Positions 1 through 8,819 are shown, numbered from the stretch's first letter. The stretch: 43,723 nt of DNA from Gracilimonas sp040904925 (GCA_040904925.1 JBBDSP010000008.1:1-43723); one strand, 5' to 3'. A program made the numbers and translations. Notes: generated from the sequence alone by a model not told the origin.

Positions 1-6
1 AAATTC

Positions 7-31
7 GAAAGGGTTTCTCCCTTCTTTTTTT
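7..31 (+). terminator. Possible rho-independent terminator of an upstream gene
   Basis: A short stem (AAGGG at 9-13 with CCCTT at 19-23, plus a G7-C24 pair around a bulged A) is followed by seven T (25-31). It looks like the end of a gene outside the window. The same bases also read, in another frame, as a hydrophobic stretch, so a decayed signal-peptide coding region is an alternative. Confidence 0.4.
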
Positions 32-85
32 AGCTTTTACCGGACACTACTGAAACAAAATAAAGCGGCTTTAATATCGAAAGAA

Positions 86-1534
86 ATGCCGGAGTTGGTT
101 CCAGGAAGGTACATAGTAGTTTTTAAAGATCAGGGAGAAGGCCAAATTTCCGAACAAGCTGCACGTCAAGCTGTTTTAAAAACAAATGCTATATTTACAG
201 ATTTTAGTATCAAACAGGATTCTTTAATCCATCAATATAAATATGCAGCGAAGGGTTTTGCTGCAAAGCTGACTGATAGCCAAGCTGAGCAGCTCAGGAA
301 AGATTCAAGAATTAAGACTGTTGTTCAGGATGTGAAATATGCCGCTCTTGGTTCAGTTAATCCGGCCAATATTTCCTATCGAGCTAAAAGAACTCAAACA
401 ATCGACTGGGGTGTGGCACGGGTAGGCGGTCCGCTGGATGGTACCGGTAAAAGAGCATGGGTATTAGATACAGGTATTTACCTTATCCATAATGACTTAA
501 ATGTGGATGAGGCAAACAGCGTTTCTTTTATAGCTACTGAATCCGCTAATGATCTTAACGGACATGGAACACATGTAGCCGGCATTATTGGGGCAAAAAA
601 TAATAATGTAGGAACAGTTGGTGTAGCTGCAAATGCAGAAGTAGTATCCGTAAAAGTTTGTGATAAGAATGGCACTTGCTATGTAAGTGATGTAAAAGCC
701 GGGGTTGATTATGCAGCCAATAATTATACCAATGGTGAGGTTGCAAATATAAGTATCAGATACCCTACTAATATTAGTAGTTTACCTCAAATAGATATAG
801 CACTATCCATTCTGGAAGATGCGATTAAAGCAGCCGCTGATGATGGATTGTTATTTACTTTAATTGCAGGTAATGAAAAAGATGATGTTAATGATTATTC
901 ACCCTCACGCCTGGCCTACCCTCGTGTATTTGTAACATCTTCAATTCATGATGATGATGATTTTTCCGTTTCATTTTCCTGTAATCCTAATCAAGGTTCC
1001 AATTATGGAAGTTCTATAAGCTATGCAGCACCGGGTGATGATATTTTATCTTTATGGAGCGGCGGCGGTACAGCTGTTACTTGTGGTACTTCTCAGGCAG
1101 CACCTCATTTGGCAGGGTTGCTTCTAATGAATGGTATAAACCTTGCAACAGGTGGATATGCAACAAATGACCCTGATAATAACCCAGATCCCATAGCGGT
1201 GGATGGTGTTTTGGCACCGGTGATAATGGCCAGCATTGATAATAACAGCCCAAAGTTAAGCTGGAGTAGCGTCTTAGGTGCTGTGGAGTATGAGGTATAT
1301 CGTAGCTTTGAAACTGGTAGTTGGTCTAAAATTGCGACCGTATCTACAACATCGCACACAGATGGAACGGTTATGAATCAAAACCTTCAGGTTATATCAT
1401 CTCCTCCGTATACAATGGACGATTTTTATTCGTATAAAGTACGAGCTGTGCCTTCAAATGGGCCTAAAAGTAATTTCAGTATTGTAAAATATTTCTCTGT
1501 TGGTGAATGTACTGGCCCGGGATGTTCCAGTTAA
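86..1534 (+). CDS. S8 family serine peptidase (subtilase) with I9 propeptide and C-terminal Fn3-like domain
   Basis: Secreted-type subtilisin-like endopeptidase. Residues about 5-85 look like an inhibitor I9 propeptide (PGRYIVVFK start). The catalytic domain carries the Asp128 (VLDTG), His160 (NGHGTHVAG) and Ser336 (GTSQAAPHLAG) triad and oxyanion Asn263 (AGNE). About 375-475 resembles a fibronectin type III module, and the tail ends in GECTGPGCSS. There is no signal peptide after ATG 86. The frame stays open to the window edge, but no ATG, GTG or TTG lies upstream in frame and a terminator-like hairpin sits at 7-31. The start is therefore uncertain: the gene may be 5'-truncated or frameshifted. 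The family call is firm; export is not demonstrated. Confidence 0.88.
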   Translation: MPELVPGRYIVVFKDQGEGQISEQAARQAVLKTNAIFTDFSIKQDSLIHQYKYAAKGFAAKLTDSQAEQLRKDSRIKTVVQDVKYAALGSVNPANISYRAKRTQTIDWGVARVGGPLDGTGKRAWVLDTGIYLIHNDLNVDEANSVSFIATESANDLNGHGTHVAGIIGAKNNNVGTVGVAANAEVVSVKVCDKNGTCYVSDVKAGVDYAANNYTNGEVANISIRYPTNISSLPQIDIALSILEDAIKAAADDGLLFTLIAGNEKDDVNDYSPSRLAYPRVFVTSSIHDDDDFSVSFSCNPNQGSNYGSSISYAAPGDDILSLWSGGGTAVTCGTSQAAPHLAGLLLMNGINLATGGYATNDPDNNPDPIAVDGVLAPVIMASIDNNSPKLSWSSVLGAVEYEVYRSFETGSWSKIATVSTTSHTDGTVMNQNLQVISSPPYTMDDFYSYKVRAVPSNGPKSNFSIVKYFSVGECTGPGCSS

Positions 1535-1545
1535 ACTTATTGGAC

Positions 1546-1581
1546 AAAAAAAGTCCGTTCAGCTTACACTAAACGGACTTT
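1546..1581 (-). terminator. Rho-independent terminator of the alpha-oxoamine synthase gene (possibly bidirectional)
   Basis: A perfect 10-bp stem (1550-1559 with 1572-1581, core AGTCCGTT/AACGGACT) has a 12-nt loop. On the minus strand it is followed by seven T (complement of 1546-1552). It lies 25 nt past the minus-strand stop at 1607 and 15 nt past the plus-strand stop at 1534, so it may serve both convergent genes. The T-run favours the minus strand. Confidence 0.8.
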
Positions 1582-1606
1582 AAATTCTAAATCTAAGCGT
1601 TATTAA

Positions 1607-2833
1607 TTACGCACTCAGTTTTTCAGCCGCTTCAAAAACATAATCTTTGATCGCTTCAAAAGCTTTCAATGTTTTTTCAATGTGTGCATCGTTATGGGCT
1701 GCTGTCGGGATGAGGCGAATCAATACGGTTCCTTTTGGTACCACAGGATACGCTACTCCACTAACAAATACGCCGTGTTCTTCTCGCAACTTGCGCATGA
1801 TGTCCTGGCAAAGATCGGTACTTCCTTTTGTTAAAACAGGAGTTACCGGGCTTTCAGATGGGAGCACGGTATATCCGATCTCACGTAATCCTTCCCGTAA
1901 TTTCATGGTGTTGTTCCAAAGTTTTTCTCTCCACTCAGGATGCTCGGCGATCATCTTCAATCGCTTGCGGGCTGTAACAACTATTGGCAGCGGAAGTGAC
2001 TTTGCAAAAACCTGACTTCTGGAATTAGCCTTCAGGAATTCGATCACTCTTGGTTCAGAAGCAATAAAAGCACCGATCAGTGCAAATGATTTCGCAAAAG
2101 TTCCAAAGTAAATATCTACACCATCTTGAACGCCAAGATGAGTTCCCGCTCCGGAACCATCTTTACCCATAGTTCCAATGCCGTGAGCATCGTCAACCAA
2201 TAAGCGGAAATCAACTTCCTTCTTCAGTTCAATAATTTCCTTCAGTATTCCCAGGTCGCCGGTCATCCCAAAAACACCTTCAGTTACAACCAGGATAGAA
2301 GAATTATCCTTACGCTTCTTATCAGCACGATACAGCTGCTTCTTAAAGCTCTCGATATCGTTGTGCTTGAAAACAGATTTATCAGCCATGGAGAGCTGCT
2401 TCCCATCAACGATACAAGCGTGACTCAGCTCATCATAGATCAGGAAGTCATTACGGTCAACAAGGGCATGAATGGTACTCATGATTCCCTGGTATCCGAA
2501 GTTCAGCAACTGTGCAGATTCCTTGTGAACAAAAGCGGCCAGTTCTTTTTCCAGCTCTTCATGTTCGGTGGAATTACCGGTCATCAGCCGTGCACCCATT
2601 GGAGCACTTAGGCTGTACTTCTCCGTGGCAGCGGTATCAACTTTTTTAATTTCTTCGTTGCTGCCAATACCCAGGTAGTCGTTGATACTCCAAACGACCA
2701 TGTCTTTACCATTGAATTTCATTTCCGGGCCTAAGGGGCCTTCTAATTTTGGAAAAGTATAGTACCCGTATCCTTCAGATGTAAATGGGCCGAGCGGACT
2801 TGGCCGGCCTTCAAGTTTGTCAAATAAATCCAT
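1607..2833 (-). CDS. Alpha-oxoamine synthase family PLP enzyme (serine palmitoyltransferase-like)
   Basis: Fold-type I PLP enzyme that condenses an amino acid with an acyl-CoA thioester with loss of CO2. The 408 residues match the family length. PLP Lys248 lies in GTFAKSF, the cofactor-binding Asp214/His217 in LLVDDAHGIG, and the glycine-rich NFGYQGIMST precedes them. Members of this FCB clade are variously annotated as serine palmitoyltransferase, 2-amino-3-ketobutyrate CoA ligase (kbl) or, in sulfonolipid producers, cysteate acyltransferase. No threonine dehydrogenase neighbour supports kbl. A long-chain-base (sphingoid or capnoid) role is inferred; the substrate is not readable from sequence. 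It is monocistronic, with its own promoter (2901-2931) and terminator (1546-1581). Confidence 0.85.
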   Translation of the reverse strand: MDLFDKLEGRPSPLGPFTSEGYGYYTFPKLEGPLGPEMKFNGKDMVVWSINDYLGIGSNEEIKKVDTAATEKYSLSAPMGARLMTGNSTEHEELEKELAAFVHKESAQLLNFGYQGIMSTIHALVDRNDFLIYDELSHACIVDGKQLSMADKSVFKHNDIESFKKQLYRADKKRKDNSSILVVTEGVFGMTGDLGILKEIIELKKEVDFRLLVDDAHGIGTMGKDGSGAGTHLGVQDGVDIYFGTFAKSFALIGAFIASEPRVIEFLKANSRSQVFAKSLPLPIVVTARKRLKMIAEHPEWREKLWNNTMKLREGLREIGYTVLPSESPVTPVLTKGSTDLCQDIMRKLREEHGVFVSGVAYPVVPKGTVLIRLIPTAAHNDAHIEKTLKAFEAIKDYVFEAAEKLSA

Positions 2834-2900
2834 AAACTTGTGCTGATGTTTAGCTTATTTTTGATTAGAGAGAGGTTAAAGAGCTCTTTTTAAAACGTGT

Positions 2901-2931
2901 CAAAGGTACACAAATATGCTCTCAACTCAAA
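2901..2931 (-). promoter_or_regulatory. Bacteroidota-type promoter (TTTG-N19-TACCTTTG) for the alpha-oxoamine synthase
   Basis: On the minus strand, TTTG (2931-2928) is separated by 19 nt from TACCTTTG (2908-2901). This is an exact match to the -33/-7 consensus of the Bacteroidota primary sigma factor (TAnnTTTG). The predicted start would be near 2895, giving a leader of about 60 nt before the ATG at 2833. Confidence 0.6.
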
Positions 2932-3019
2932 AGTTGACGAAGCGATGTATGGTTAGTTAATGATTAGGTAATATCAGGGTTGGCAATGCAAGAATTTAGA
3001 AAAAGGATTCGTTTGGAAA

Positions 3020-4411
3020 TTATTCCAGATCAGGTCGTACAATGAACAGGCCGGACTGGATATCACTCAATATCACAAAACCACTTTCGAAATATGGGTA
3101 GTTACTCCAGGTGCCCTCGAAAGCAGCTTGATCGCTTTCAGGTTGAGTATCAAAGTAAGCAACACGTTCAAGATCGGCATTGGCCACTCCGGTAATATCC
3201 AAGATCTGTAAACCGGCGTTATAATTTGATTGATATACGTAGTTGTCTTTTATGTATAAGTTGTGATCTATAGATTCAGTAGAATGCTCGTAAAATCCAA
3301 TGAATTCTGGGTTTTCAAGGTCATGTACATCCCAGATATATGTCTTGGTTCTGCGGTTAAGATTGGGCTCATCCAGCTCATCATTCATTAAAAAGTAACT
3401 TTGATCTTCCGTGAGCCAGCCCTGATGGGAATATTGCATTTTGGCCTGTCTTTCAAAACCAATAGTGACTGGATTTTCTTTATCGGAAACATCTGCAATA
3501 ACAACATTTCCTTCCGCTGAATTGAAGCAGATTTCCTTTCCCACATGATCAGCATCAGGTCCATTATACATCACACATTGAGCGTCATGTATATATCCTG
3601 AAGCTATACGATAGTATCCGGGTGTATCGTCGATATAACAACCTGCGAATTCCGGGTTCTTGGGGTCTCTGATGTCAATCATATGTAGTCCTGAGCCATT
3701 TGTACTGCCACAGATCTCAGCATCTGTAGATCCTGTGGCATATGCATATCCGGTTTCTTCATTGACAACGATGTTATGAGCACTATAGAATCTGTCATAA
3801 AGAAAATCCTCTGAAAAAATAATAGGAGTACTCTCATAGCTTCTTAATTTAGTTAAATCAAAAACTTGCATTCCATGTGGTTCGGGTTTACTGGCAGTAT
3901 AGTCTTTCACAACAAACAGGTGGTTAATATATATCTTTAAGTCTCTCCAGGCTGATCCTTGCTGCACATTTTTGGCGTAAGAAGTAGAACCAATTCCCAA
4001 ATCACAACCAGTTTTGTCTCCGGGAGTAAGTTTTGATTTTACTTGAATGCTAGATTCAGAAAGCCGCCCAACAACAACAGGATTTGCGGGATCTGAAATA
4101 TCCACAAAAGAAACTCCATTGGTCAGCCCTACTAAAGCATATTCTTTCTTTGTTTCCGGATCGGTCCAGCCCCAAATATCATTCAAAGATACACCGGATA
4201 TTTCCCCGCTTAACTCACTGATAGAAACATGCGCATAAAGATCTACATTCTCACAGGGAAACCCATTAGCTAATCCGCCTTCACAAGGAAATGGGGCTTC
4301 AGGAATAGCATCATTAATTTGTTCATCTTTTGCATTGTTGAGATCACAAGAAGAAGTGAAAAAGAGAAGAGCTAAAAATGTAAATTCAATGGAACCTTTA
4401 AAAGTCATCAT
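3020..4411 (-). CDS. Choice-of-anchor B family lipoprotein (LVIVD-type repeats)
   Basis: Probable secreted or outer-membrane lipoprotein of the choice-of-anchor B family; members end in varied sorting signals or are lipidated. From the ATG at 4411 the N-terminus is a lipobox signal (MMTFKGS, hydrophobic stretch, FFTSSC), giving a lipidated Cys about 22 residues in. The rest contains repeated 'VDISDPANPVVVG', 'IDIRDPKNPEFAG', 'ADVSDKENPVTIG' and 'WDVHDLENPEFIG' units, typical LVIVD/beta-propeller blades. A longer TTG start at 4450 would place 13 charged residues before the signal and is disfavoured. The function is unknown; the family is frequent in marine FCB bacteria. The DNA up to the next divergent gene (4412-4601) holds no clear promoter. 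Confidence 0.85.
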   Translation of the reverse strand: MMTFKGSIEFTFLALLFFTSSCDLNNAKDEQINDAIPEAPFPCEGGLANGFPCENVDLYAHVSISELSGEISGVSLNDIWGWTDPETKKEYALVGLTNGVSFVDISDPANPVVVGRLSESSIQVKSKLTPGDKTGCDLGIGSTSYAKNVQQGSAWRDLKIYINHLFVVKDYTASKPEPHGMQVFDLTKLRSYESTPIIFSEDFLYDRFYSAHNIVVNEETGYAYATGSTDAEICGSTNGSGLHMIDIRDPKNPEFAGCYIDDTPGYYRIASGYIHDAQCVMYNGPDADHVGKEICFNSAEGNVVIADVSDKENPVTIGFERQAKMQYSHQGWLTEDQSYFLMNDELDEPNLNRRTKTYIWDVHDLENPEFIGFYEHSTESIDHNLYIKDNYVYQSNYNAGLQILDITGVANADLERVAYFDTQPESDQAAFEGTWSNYPYFESGFVILSDIQSGLFIVRPDLE

Positions 4412-4601
4412 ATAAGCGATTTTTAATAATCTATATACATGATACTGCAAACAAAAGAGTTTTAAAACAGAAAGTATAGAAGCAGTATTTATTTGATCTA
4501 TAGTTTAATTTCAATTTTCAGGAGGTAAGGAATTTGAACAAAATTTAAGTTACTTTGGATATATAAATGACCATTAAATTATAGTGTCTATGTTCTTAAT
4601 T

Positions 4602-5114
4602 ATGAGATATTTTGCCAAGCTCTTGAAAGCATTGGCATCGGAAGCTTCGCCGGGACAAATTGCCGGAGGAATTATTCTTGGGATGATCATTGGGTTAACT
4701 CCTTTTTTCTCGCTTCACAACCTTCTTATTGTAGTCTTGATCCTGGTACTGAAGGTGAATATCGGGATGGCACTCTTTTCTTTTGCTGTATTCAGCGGCG
4801 TTGCATATCTGGCTGATCCGATATTTCACAGCTTTGGCATATGGCTGCTTGAACTTGAAAGTATGCAGCAAACCTGGACGAATATGTATAACAGTGAATG
4901 GTGGGCACTTACCAAATTTTATAACACCGTTGTGATCGGAAGTTTTGTAACGGCATTAATATTGTGTATTCCGGCATTTCCATTATTAAAGTACGGGGTG
5001 GTTCAGTATCGAAAACACATTCACGCCAAGGTGCAAAAATGGAAGGTTGTGCAGGCTTTCAAATCCACAAAATTCTATAGCATCTATCAAACCGTAAGCA
5101 GAGTGAGGGGATAA
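4602..5114 (+). CDS. TIGR03546 family integral membrane protein (DUF2062-like)
   Basis: Uncharacterised inner-membrane protein. The diagnostic N-terminus (KALASEASPGQIAGG followed by GLTPFFSLHNLL) matches TIGR03546, whose members occur next to TIGR03545 proteins in outer-membrane bacteria. About four membrane segments are visible (roughly residues 20-40, 45-65, 70-85 and 105-130), then a basic C-terminal tail. The ATG at 4602 starts right before the conserved MRYFAKLLKAL; the in-frame ATG 4590 and GTG 4584 would add only a few residues. The stop lies 4 nt before the next gene, so the two form an operon. The function is unknown, but the fixed pairing implies a joint envelope role. Confidence 0.8.
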   Translation: MRYFAKLLKALASEASPGQIAGGIILGMIIGLTPFFSLHNLLIVVLILVLKVNIGMALFSFAVFSGVAYLADPIFHSFGIWLLELESMQQTWTNMYNSEWWALTKFYNTVVIGSFVTALILCIPAFPLLKYGVVQYRKHIHAKVQKWKVVQAFKSTKFYSIYQTVSRVRG

Positions 5115-5118
5115 GAAC

Positions 5119-6966
5119 ATGAGAATTGGAGGATTAATAACGGTTTTAGTATTGGCAGGGATTATTTTTGCAGCCGCTTTTTTCATCACTGATGAATGGG
5201 TTGAAAGTAATATCGAGTATCAGGCCAGCGTTTTGAATGAGGCTAAGGTTGAGCTTGATGGATTTGAATTCAGCTTGTTGAATTTACAAATGAAATGGGA
5301 TCGGCTTCAGGTTGCAAATCGTAACAGCACGATGGAAAATATTTTTGAGACCGGTGAAACTGAATTCAGTATGGAGTTTTGGCCATTGATCCTCGGAAAT
5401 AAGGTGATCGTTCAAAACGTGCGTCTTACCGGATTTGAACTTGCGACCGAGCGAGAAACGGATGGTTATTTTGAGATGCCTGAGATAGAGGAGGATGAGG
5501 AACCCGGTTTCCTGTATTCCGTGGTTAAGCAGGTGAGCGGAGAGGCCCAAAAGAATGCCGAAGTTCGGTTCACAGATATTCGCGACGACATGAATGTGGA
5601 TAGCCTGATGGCTCAAATAAATCTTCAGTCTGTTGATAAGATTGATTCACTTAGAAATGGAATTCAGCAGAACTATTCAAAATGGGACAGTACTTTTAAT
5701 AATACTCCGATCGAAAAGGAGATTGCTACTGCTCAAAATACGATAGAATCGATCAAGGTAGATGAGATCAAAGATCCTAAAAAAGCAGTTGAAGCGATCG
5801 AGAACATACGAAAACTTCGAGCTCAGGTGGATTCGATGAAAACAAAAGCGGATTCCCTCCGGAATAATTTTCAACAGGATTATGGGTCTTCAAGGTATGA
5901 TCTTGGTCAGGTTGATAACTGGATAGAAGATGATTTCCAGAGAGCGCTGAATGTAGCACAAATTCCCGATCTGGATGTTCAGAATATCGGAAAGGCTTTG
6001 TTTGGCCAGAACTTGCTGGGTGATTATGCTGTATATCTGGAATATGTTGCTATTGCCCGGGAATATGGGAGTCGTTTGATCGGTGATGATGAAGACCTGG
6101 AAGAAATACCCCGATATGAAGGCTTGGATTATGAATTTTCAGATAAATATGACTGGCCGGGATTTTGGTTTAAAAACATTGAGCTTTCGGGCAGAACAAA
6201 ATCAGAGCTCGGCATTTCCGGTGTGGTAACTAATATCAGCAGCAATCAGGAAAAGACAGGAGAACCTGTGCTTTTTGAACTTGGCGCCGAAGATGAAAAT
6301 CAGGTTTCTTTAAGCTTGAATGGAGAATTCAATTACCTGGAAGAGTCACCAAGAGAAAGTTTTAATTTTAATTATGCAGGATTTACACTTTCTGAAGCGC
6401 GATTATCCGGTTCAGACCTGCTTCCCTATGAATTAGAATCAGGGAAGGGAGAGCTTAACCTTAACCTTGATATTGTTGACCGACGAATTGAGAGCCGTAT
6501 AGATTACTTGGCAACGGGCATCAGTTTTGATTTTGAGGCAGCCGGTGAACCAAAAAACAGGGTAGAATCTCTCATCAGAAATGCGATTGGCAGCACGGAT
6601 AATGTTGATGTAACTGCCTTGGTGGATAATATAGAAGGACCGTTGAGGGTTCGCGTCCGCTCGAATGTGGATGATCTTTTTATGAATGCATTACGCCAAA
6701 CGATAAGCCAGGAAGTCGAAAATGCTAAGCGGAAGATTGAAGCGGAAGTAGAAAAACAGGTAGATGGCAAGAAAGAGCAGCTTGCTGAATTCAAACAGGA
6801 AAAAGAAGCTGAAATCCAAGCTCGTTATGATGAACTTCAGGCTAAAGTTGATGAACAATTAGCACGCATTGAAGAAAAGCGGGAAGAGTTAGAGGAGAAA
6901 AAGAAAGAACTGGAAGATGAGTTGAAAAACAGGGTCAGGGATAGAATTGGAATTGATTTTAAATGA
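5119..6966 (+). CDS. TIGR03545 family envelope protein (AsmA-like N-terminus, coiled-coil C-terminus)
   Basis: Partner of the TIGR03546 protein. A single N-terminal membrane anchor (residues about 4-24) is followed by a periplasmic region whose opening resembles the AsmA/DUF748 class (short beta-strand units, 'KVIVQNVRLTGFELATERETDG'). Residues about 170-260 are helical and heptad-like. The last 75 residues form a strongly charged coiled coil rich in E, K and Q. Members of the AsmA superfamily bridge inner and outer membranes in lipid transport, which makes envelope maintenance a reasonable guess; this is inference. It lies 4 nt after its partner gene and is convergent with the antiporter fragments. 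Confidence 0.8.
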   Translation: MRIGGLITVLVLAGIIFAAAFFITDEWVESNIEYQASVLNEAKVELDGFEFSLLNLQMKWDRLQVANRNSTMENIFETGETEFSMEFWPLILGNKVIVQNVRLTGFELATERETDGYFEMPEIEEDEEPGFLYSVVKQVSGEAQKNAEVRFTDIRDDMNVDSLMAQINLQSVDKIDSLRNGIQQNYSKWDSTFNNTPIEKEIATAQNTIESIKVDEIKDPKKAVEAIENIRKLRAQVDSMKTKADSLRNNFQQDYGSSRYDLGQVDNWIEDDFQRALNVAQIPDLDVQNIGKALFGQNLLGDYAVYLEYVAIAREYGSRLIGDDEDLEEIPRYEGLDYEFSDKYDWPGFWFKNIELSGRTKSELGISGVVTNISSNQEKTGEPVLFELGAEDENQVSLSLNGEFNYLEESPRESFNFNYAGFTLSEARLSGSDLLPYELESGKGELNLNLDIVDRRIESRIDYLATGISFDFEAAGEPKNRVESLIRNAIGSTDNVDVTALVDNIEGPLRVRVRSNVDDLFMNALRQTISQEVENAKRKIEAEVEKQVDGKKEQLAEFKQEKEAEIQARYDELQAKVDEQLARIEEKREELEEKKKELEDELKNRVRDRIGIDFK

Positions 6967-7003
6967 AATTGATATTGCGACAGCGAGTTAATACAGTTAA
7001 TAC

Positions 7004-7366
7004 TTAGTCTAAAGTAAGGTTCAGGGAAACACCGGAATCAGACTCTGATGTTTTTGAAACACTTAATTCTGCTAATTTTCTTCCGGCTTCACTGACGGGT
7101 AAGCAAACTGAAGTAGCCCCTGCTTCTTGAAGAGCTTTATTTTCTTCGCTACGCATAGTTAGGGCAACAATATCACCGGGAAATCCAAATTGACGAATTA
7201 GTTTCGTGGCTTCCACCTTGGCGTCAGGATTAGGAAAAGCAAGCATTATGGATTTGATGTTCGACAGGTCAATATTCTCCCAAAGTTCAGGATCTTGTGC
7301 ATCTCCATAAACCACACGTCTTTTCTCTTCAAGATTAGATTCGATTTTGGCGGGATCAGATTCCAT
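7004..7366 (-). CDS. C-terminal fragment of Kef-type antiporter: distal half of the RCK/TrkA-N domain
   Basis: These 120 residues are not a complete protein family. They continue, in the same reading frame, the TrkA-N (RCK) Rossmann domain that breaks off in the gene at 7367-8575. ESDPAKIESN is the end of beta-2 with the acidic nucleotide-ribose ligand, and RRVVYGDAQDPELW, MLAFPN, GFPGDIVALTMR and EAGATSVCLPVSEAG are the usual RCK blocks. The ATG at 7366 directly follows the TGA at 7369-7367, so reinitiation at the junction is possible. Alone, the fragment lacks the GxGxxG dinucleotide loop. Either the antiporter is a pseudogene, it is expressed as two coupled pieces, or the TGA is a sequencing error. 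Confidence 0.7.
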   Translation of the reverse strand: MESDPAKIESNLEEKRRVVYGDAQDPELWENIDLSNIKSIMLAFPNPDAKVEATKLIRQFGFPGDIVALTMRSEENKALQEAGATSVCLPVSEAGRKLAELSVSKTSESDSGVSLNLTLD

Positions 7367-8575
7367 TCATATTACCTTATAATCTCGCTCCTTTAAATAT
7401 TTATATGCGGATGAACCGGCTTGCCCCATTCCAAGTACTAAATAATTGGCACCACCCAGGGAAATAACCTGATCACCGGGATGTTTTACATCACGCTCCC
7501 AGCGGATCAATAAATCTTCATATTTGCTCCAAATAGTATTGATGTTTGCTGTAAAAGGAGCATTTAAAGCATAAGAAACGGCTACTAGCAGGGCAAACAC
7601 TGTCATCACGCTTTCAGGAATGAATCCACCGGAAACGGCAACAACACCAGCAATCAGGGTGAACTCACTGAAGGAGGCAAGTGTACCCATCACCATGAAG
7701 GCATTTCGGGCACGGAGCTTGAAGCCGGTAAGCATGAAAAAGTAAAGCGCTGATTTAAGTGGGAGCAATGCCAAAATGACCAGGCAAAATATTACCGCGT
7801 CAAGATCCGGGAGTCCGGCAAGACCAACTTCGAGGAAAAAACCAACAAGAAAAGCTTCTTTCAGGCCCCATAATTTTTCAGAGAGTTCATCAGCTAATTC
7901 ATGTCCCGCCAATAAAGCTCCAAAAGCTAATGCCCCAAGTTCTGATGAGAGTCCCAAAACTTCAAATAAAGAACCTCCCCCGATAGCCAGTATTAACGCG
8001 AAGATCAGCTGCAGCTCATCATGCCCACTGGCGATCAATGCCTTAATGAGAAGCGGGCGGAGGAGCGGGAGGGCCAATAGTGCAAATCCCCAAACAGAAG
8101 GAGCACCACCACCCGTCAGGGCTAAAACAGCAATGGCAACAATATCTTGTACGATCAAAATACCTATGGACACCCGGGCATGAAATGCTCCCAATTCACC
8201 GCGACTCTCAAGTGCTTTAGCTGCTAAAACGGTACTTGAGAATCCAAGCAAGATTCCAATGACCAGCGATTCCATCCACCCGTAACCAAAGAAATTGGCT
8301 ACGAGCATAAAAATTCCCGCTGAGATCGCAAGGTGCAGTCCGCCGGCTCCCAATACTTCCGGACGAAGAATGCTTTTAACACGGAGGTGTAATCCAACAG
8401 TAAATAAAAGAAGTAAAACTCCGATATGGCCAATTTCATGGAGTGCATCTGTGGCTTCAAAACCATAAAGTGAGAGTAAGATCCCGGCTCCAAGAAACCC
8501 AACTAAAGGAGGTATCCTCACCTTAGAAACTGCCATCCCAAGTAGATAAGCTGCAACCAGCCAAAGAATTTCCAT
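7367..8575 (-). CDS. Kef/CPA2-type monovalent cation:proton antiporter, membrane part, interrupted by TGA inside the RCK domain
   Basis: CPA2 antiporter that would exchange K+ or Na+ for H+ at the inner membrane. Residues 1 to about 350 form roughly twelve hydrophobic segments with family motifs (PPLVGFLGAGILL, GFSSTVLAAKALE, VQDIVAI, SEFTLIAGVVAVSGGF). Near 375 the cytoplasmic RCK domain begins with NYLVLGMGQAGSSAYKYL, but the frame ends at ...RDYKVI followed by TGA. Homologous RCK domains have a glycine here, so GGA to TGA is the simplest explanation. The joined product would be 523 residues, normal for this family. The start ATG at 8575 follows a 244-bp divergent spacer with no strong promoter match. 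Confidence 0.85.
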   Translation of the reverse strand: MEILWLVAAYLLGMAVSKVRIPPLVGFLGAGILLSLYGFEATDALHEIGHIGVLLLLFTVGLHLRVKSILRPEVLGAGGLHLAISAGIFMLVANFFGYGWMESLVIGILLGFSSTVLAAKALESRGELGAFHARVSIGILIVQDIVAIAVLALTGGGAPSVWGFALLALPLLRPLLIKALIASGHDELQLIFALILAIGGGSLFEVLGLSSELGALAFGALLAGHELADELSEKLWGLKEAFLVGFFLEVGLAGLPDLDAVIFCLVILALLPLKSALYFFMLTGFKLRARNAFMVMGTLASFSEFTLIAGVVAVSGGFIPESVMTVFALLVAVSYALNAPFTANINTIWSKYEDLLIRWERDVKHPGDQVISLGGANYLVLGMGQAGSSAYKYLKERDYKVI

Positions 8576-8819
8576 GAAATTAACCTTTAATAAAAATTAG
8601 TATTCGTGTATTGGAAAGAGGTTAAAACTATTCAGTTTTAATCGTTTTTTAAAAAAGCAGAACATATTTGAGCTTTAGAAAACTTTAACGTCAGTTATAC
8701 CAATGATAGCTAATTATAAAGCAATTATAATACTGATGGATGTTAATATAGTTTACCTTTTTAATTAATGATCAGAGAGAAGAAAAAACGCACATGCTTA
8801 AAGTTAAGTTTTACAAGAA

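Noticed and set aside
4520..4548. AGGAGG followed 8 nt later by a four-codon reading frame (TTG AAC AAA ATT TAA), a possible leader peptide
   Set aside because: Too short to distinguish from chance, uses a TTG start, and is about 50 nt from the next gene without an attenuator hairpin.
7367..7369. TGA read as glycine by an alternative genetic code, or as selenocysteine
   Set aside because: TGA is a normal stop for several genes here (for example at 6964-6966, 12345-12347 and 12692-12694), no SECIS-like element is apparent, and the position is a glycine rather than a redox residue in the family.
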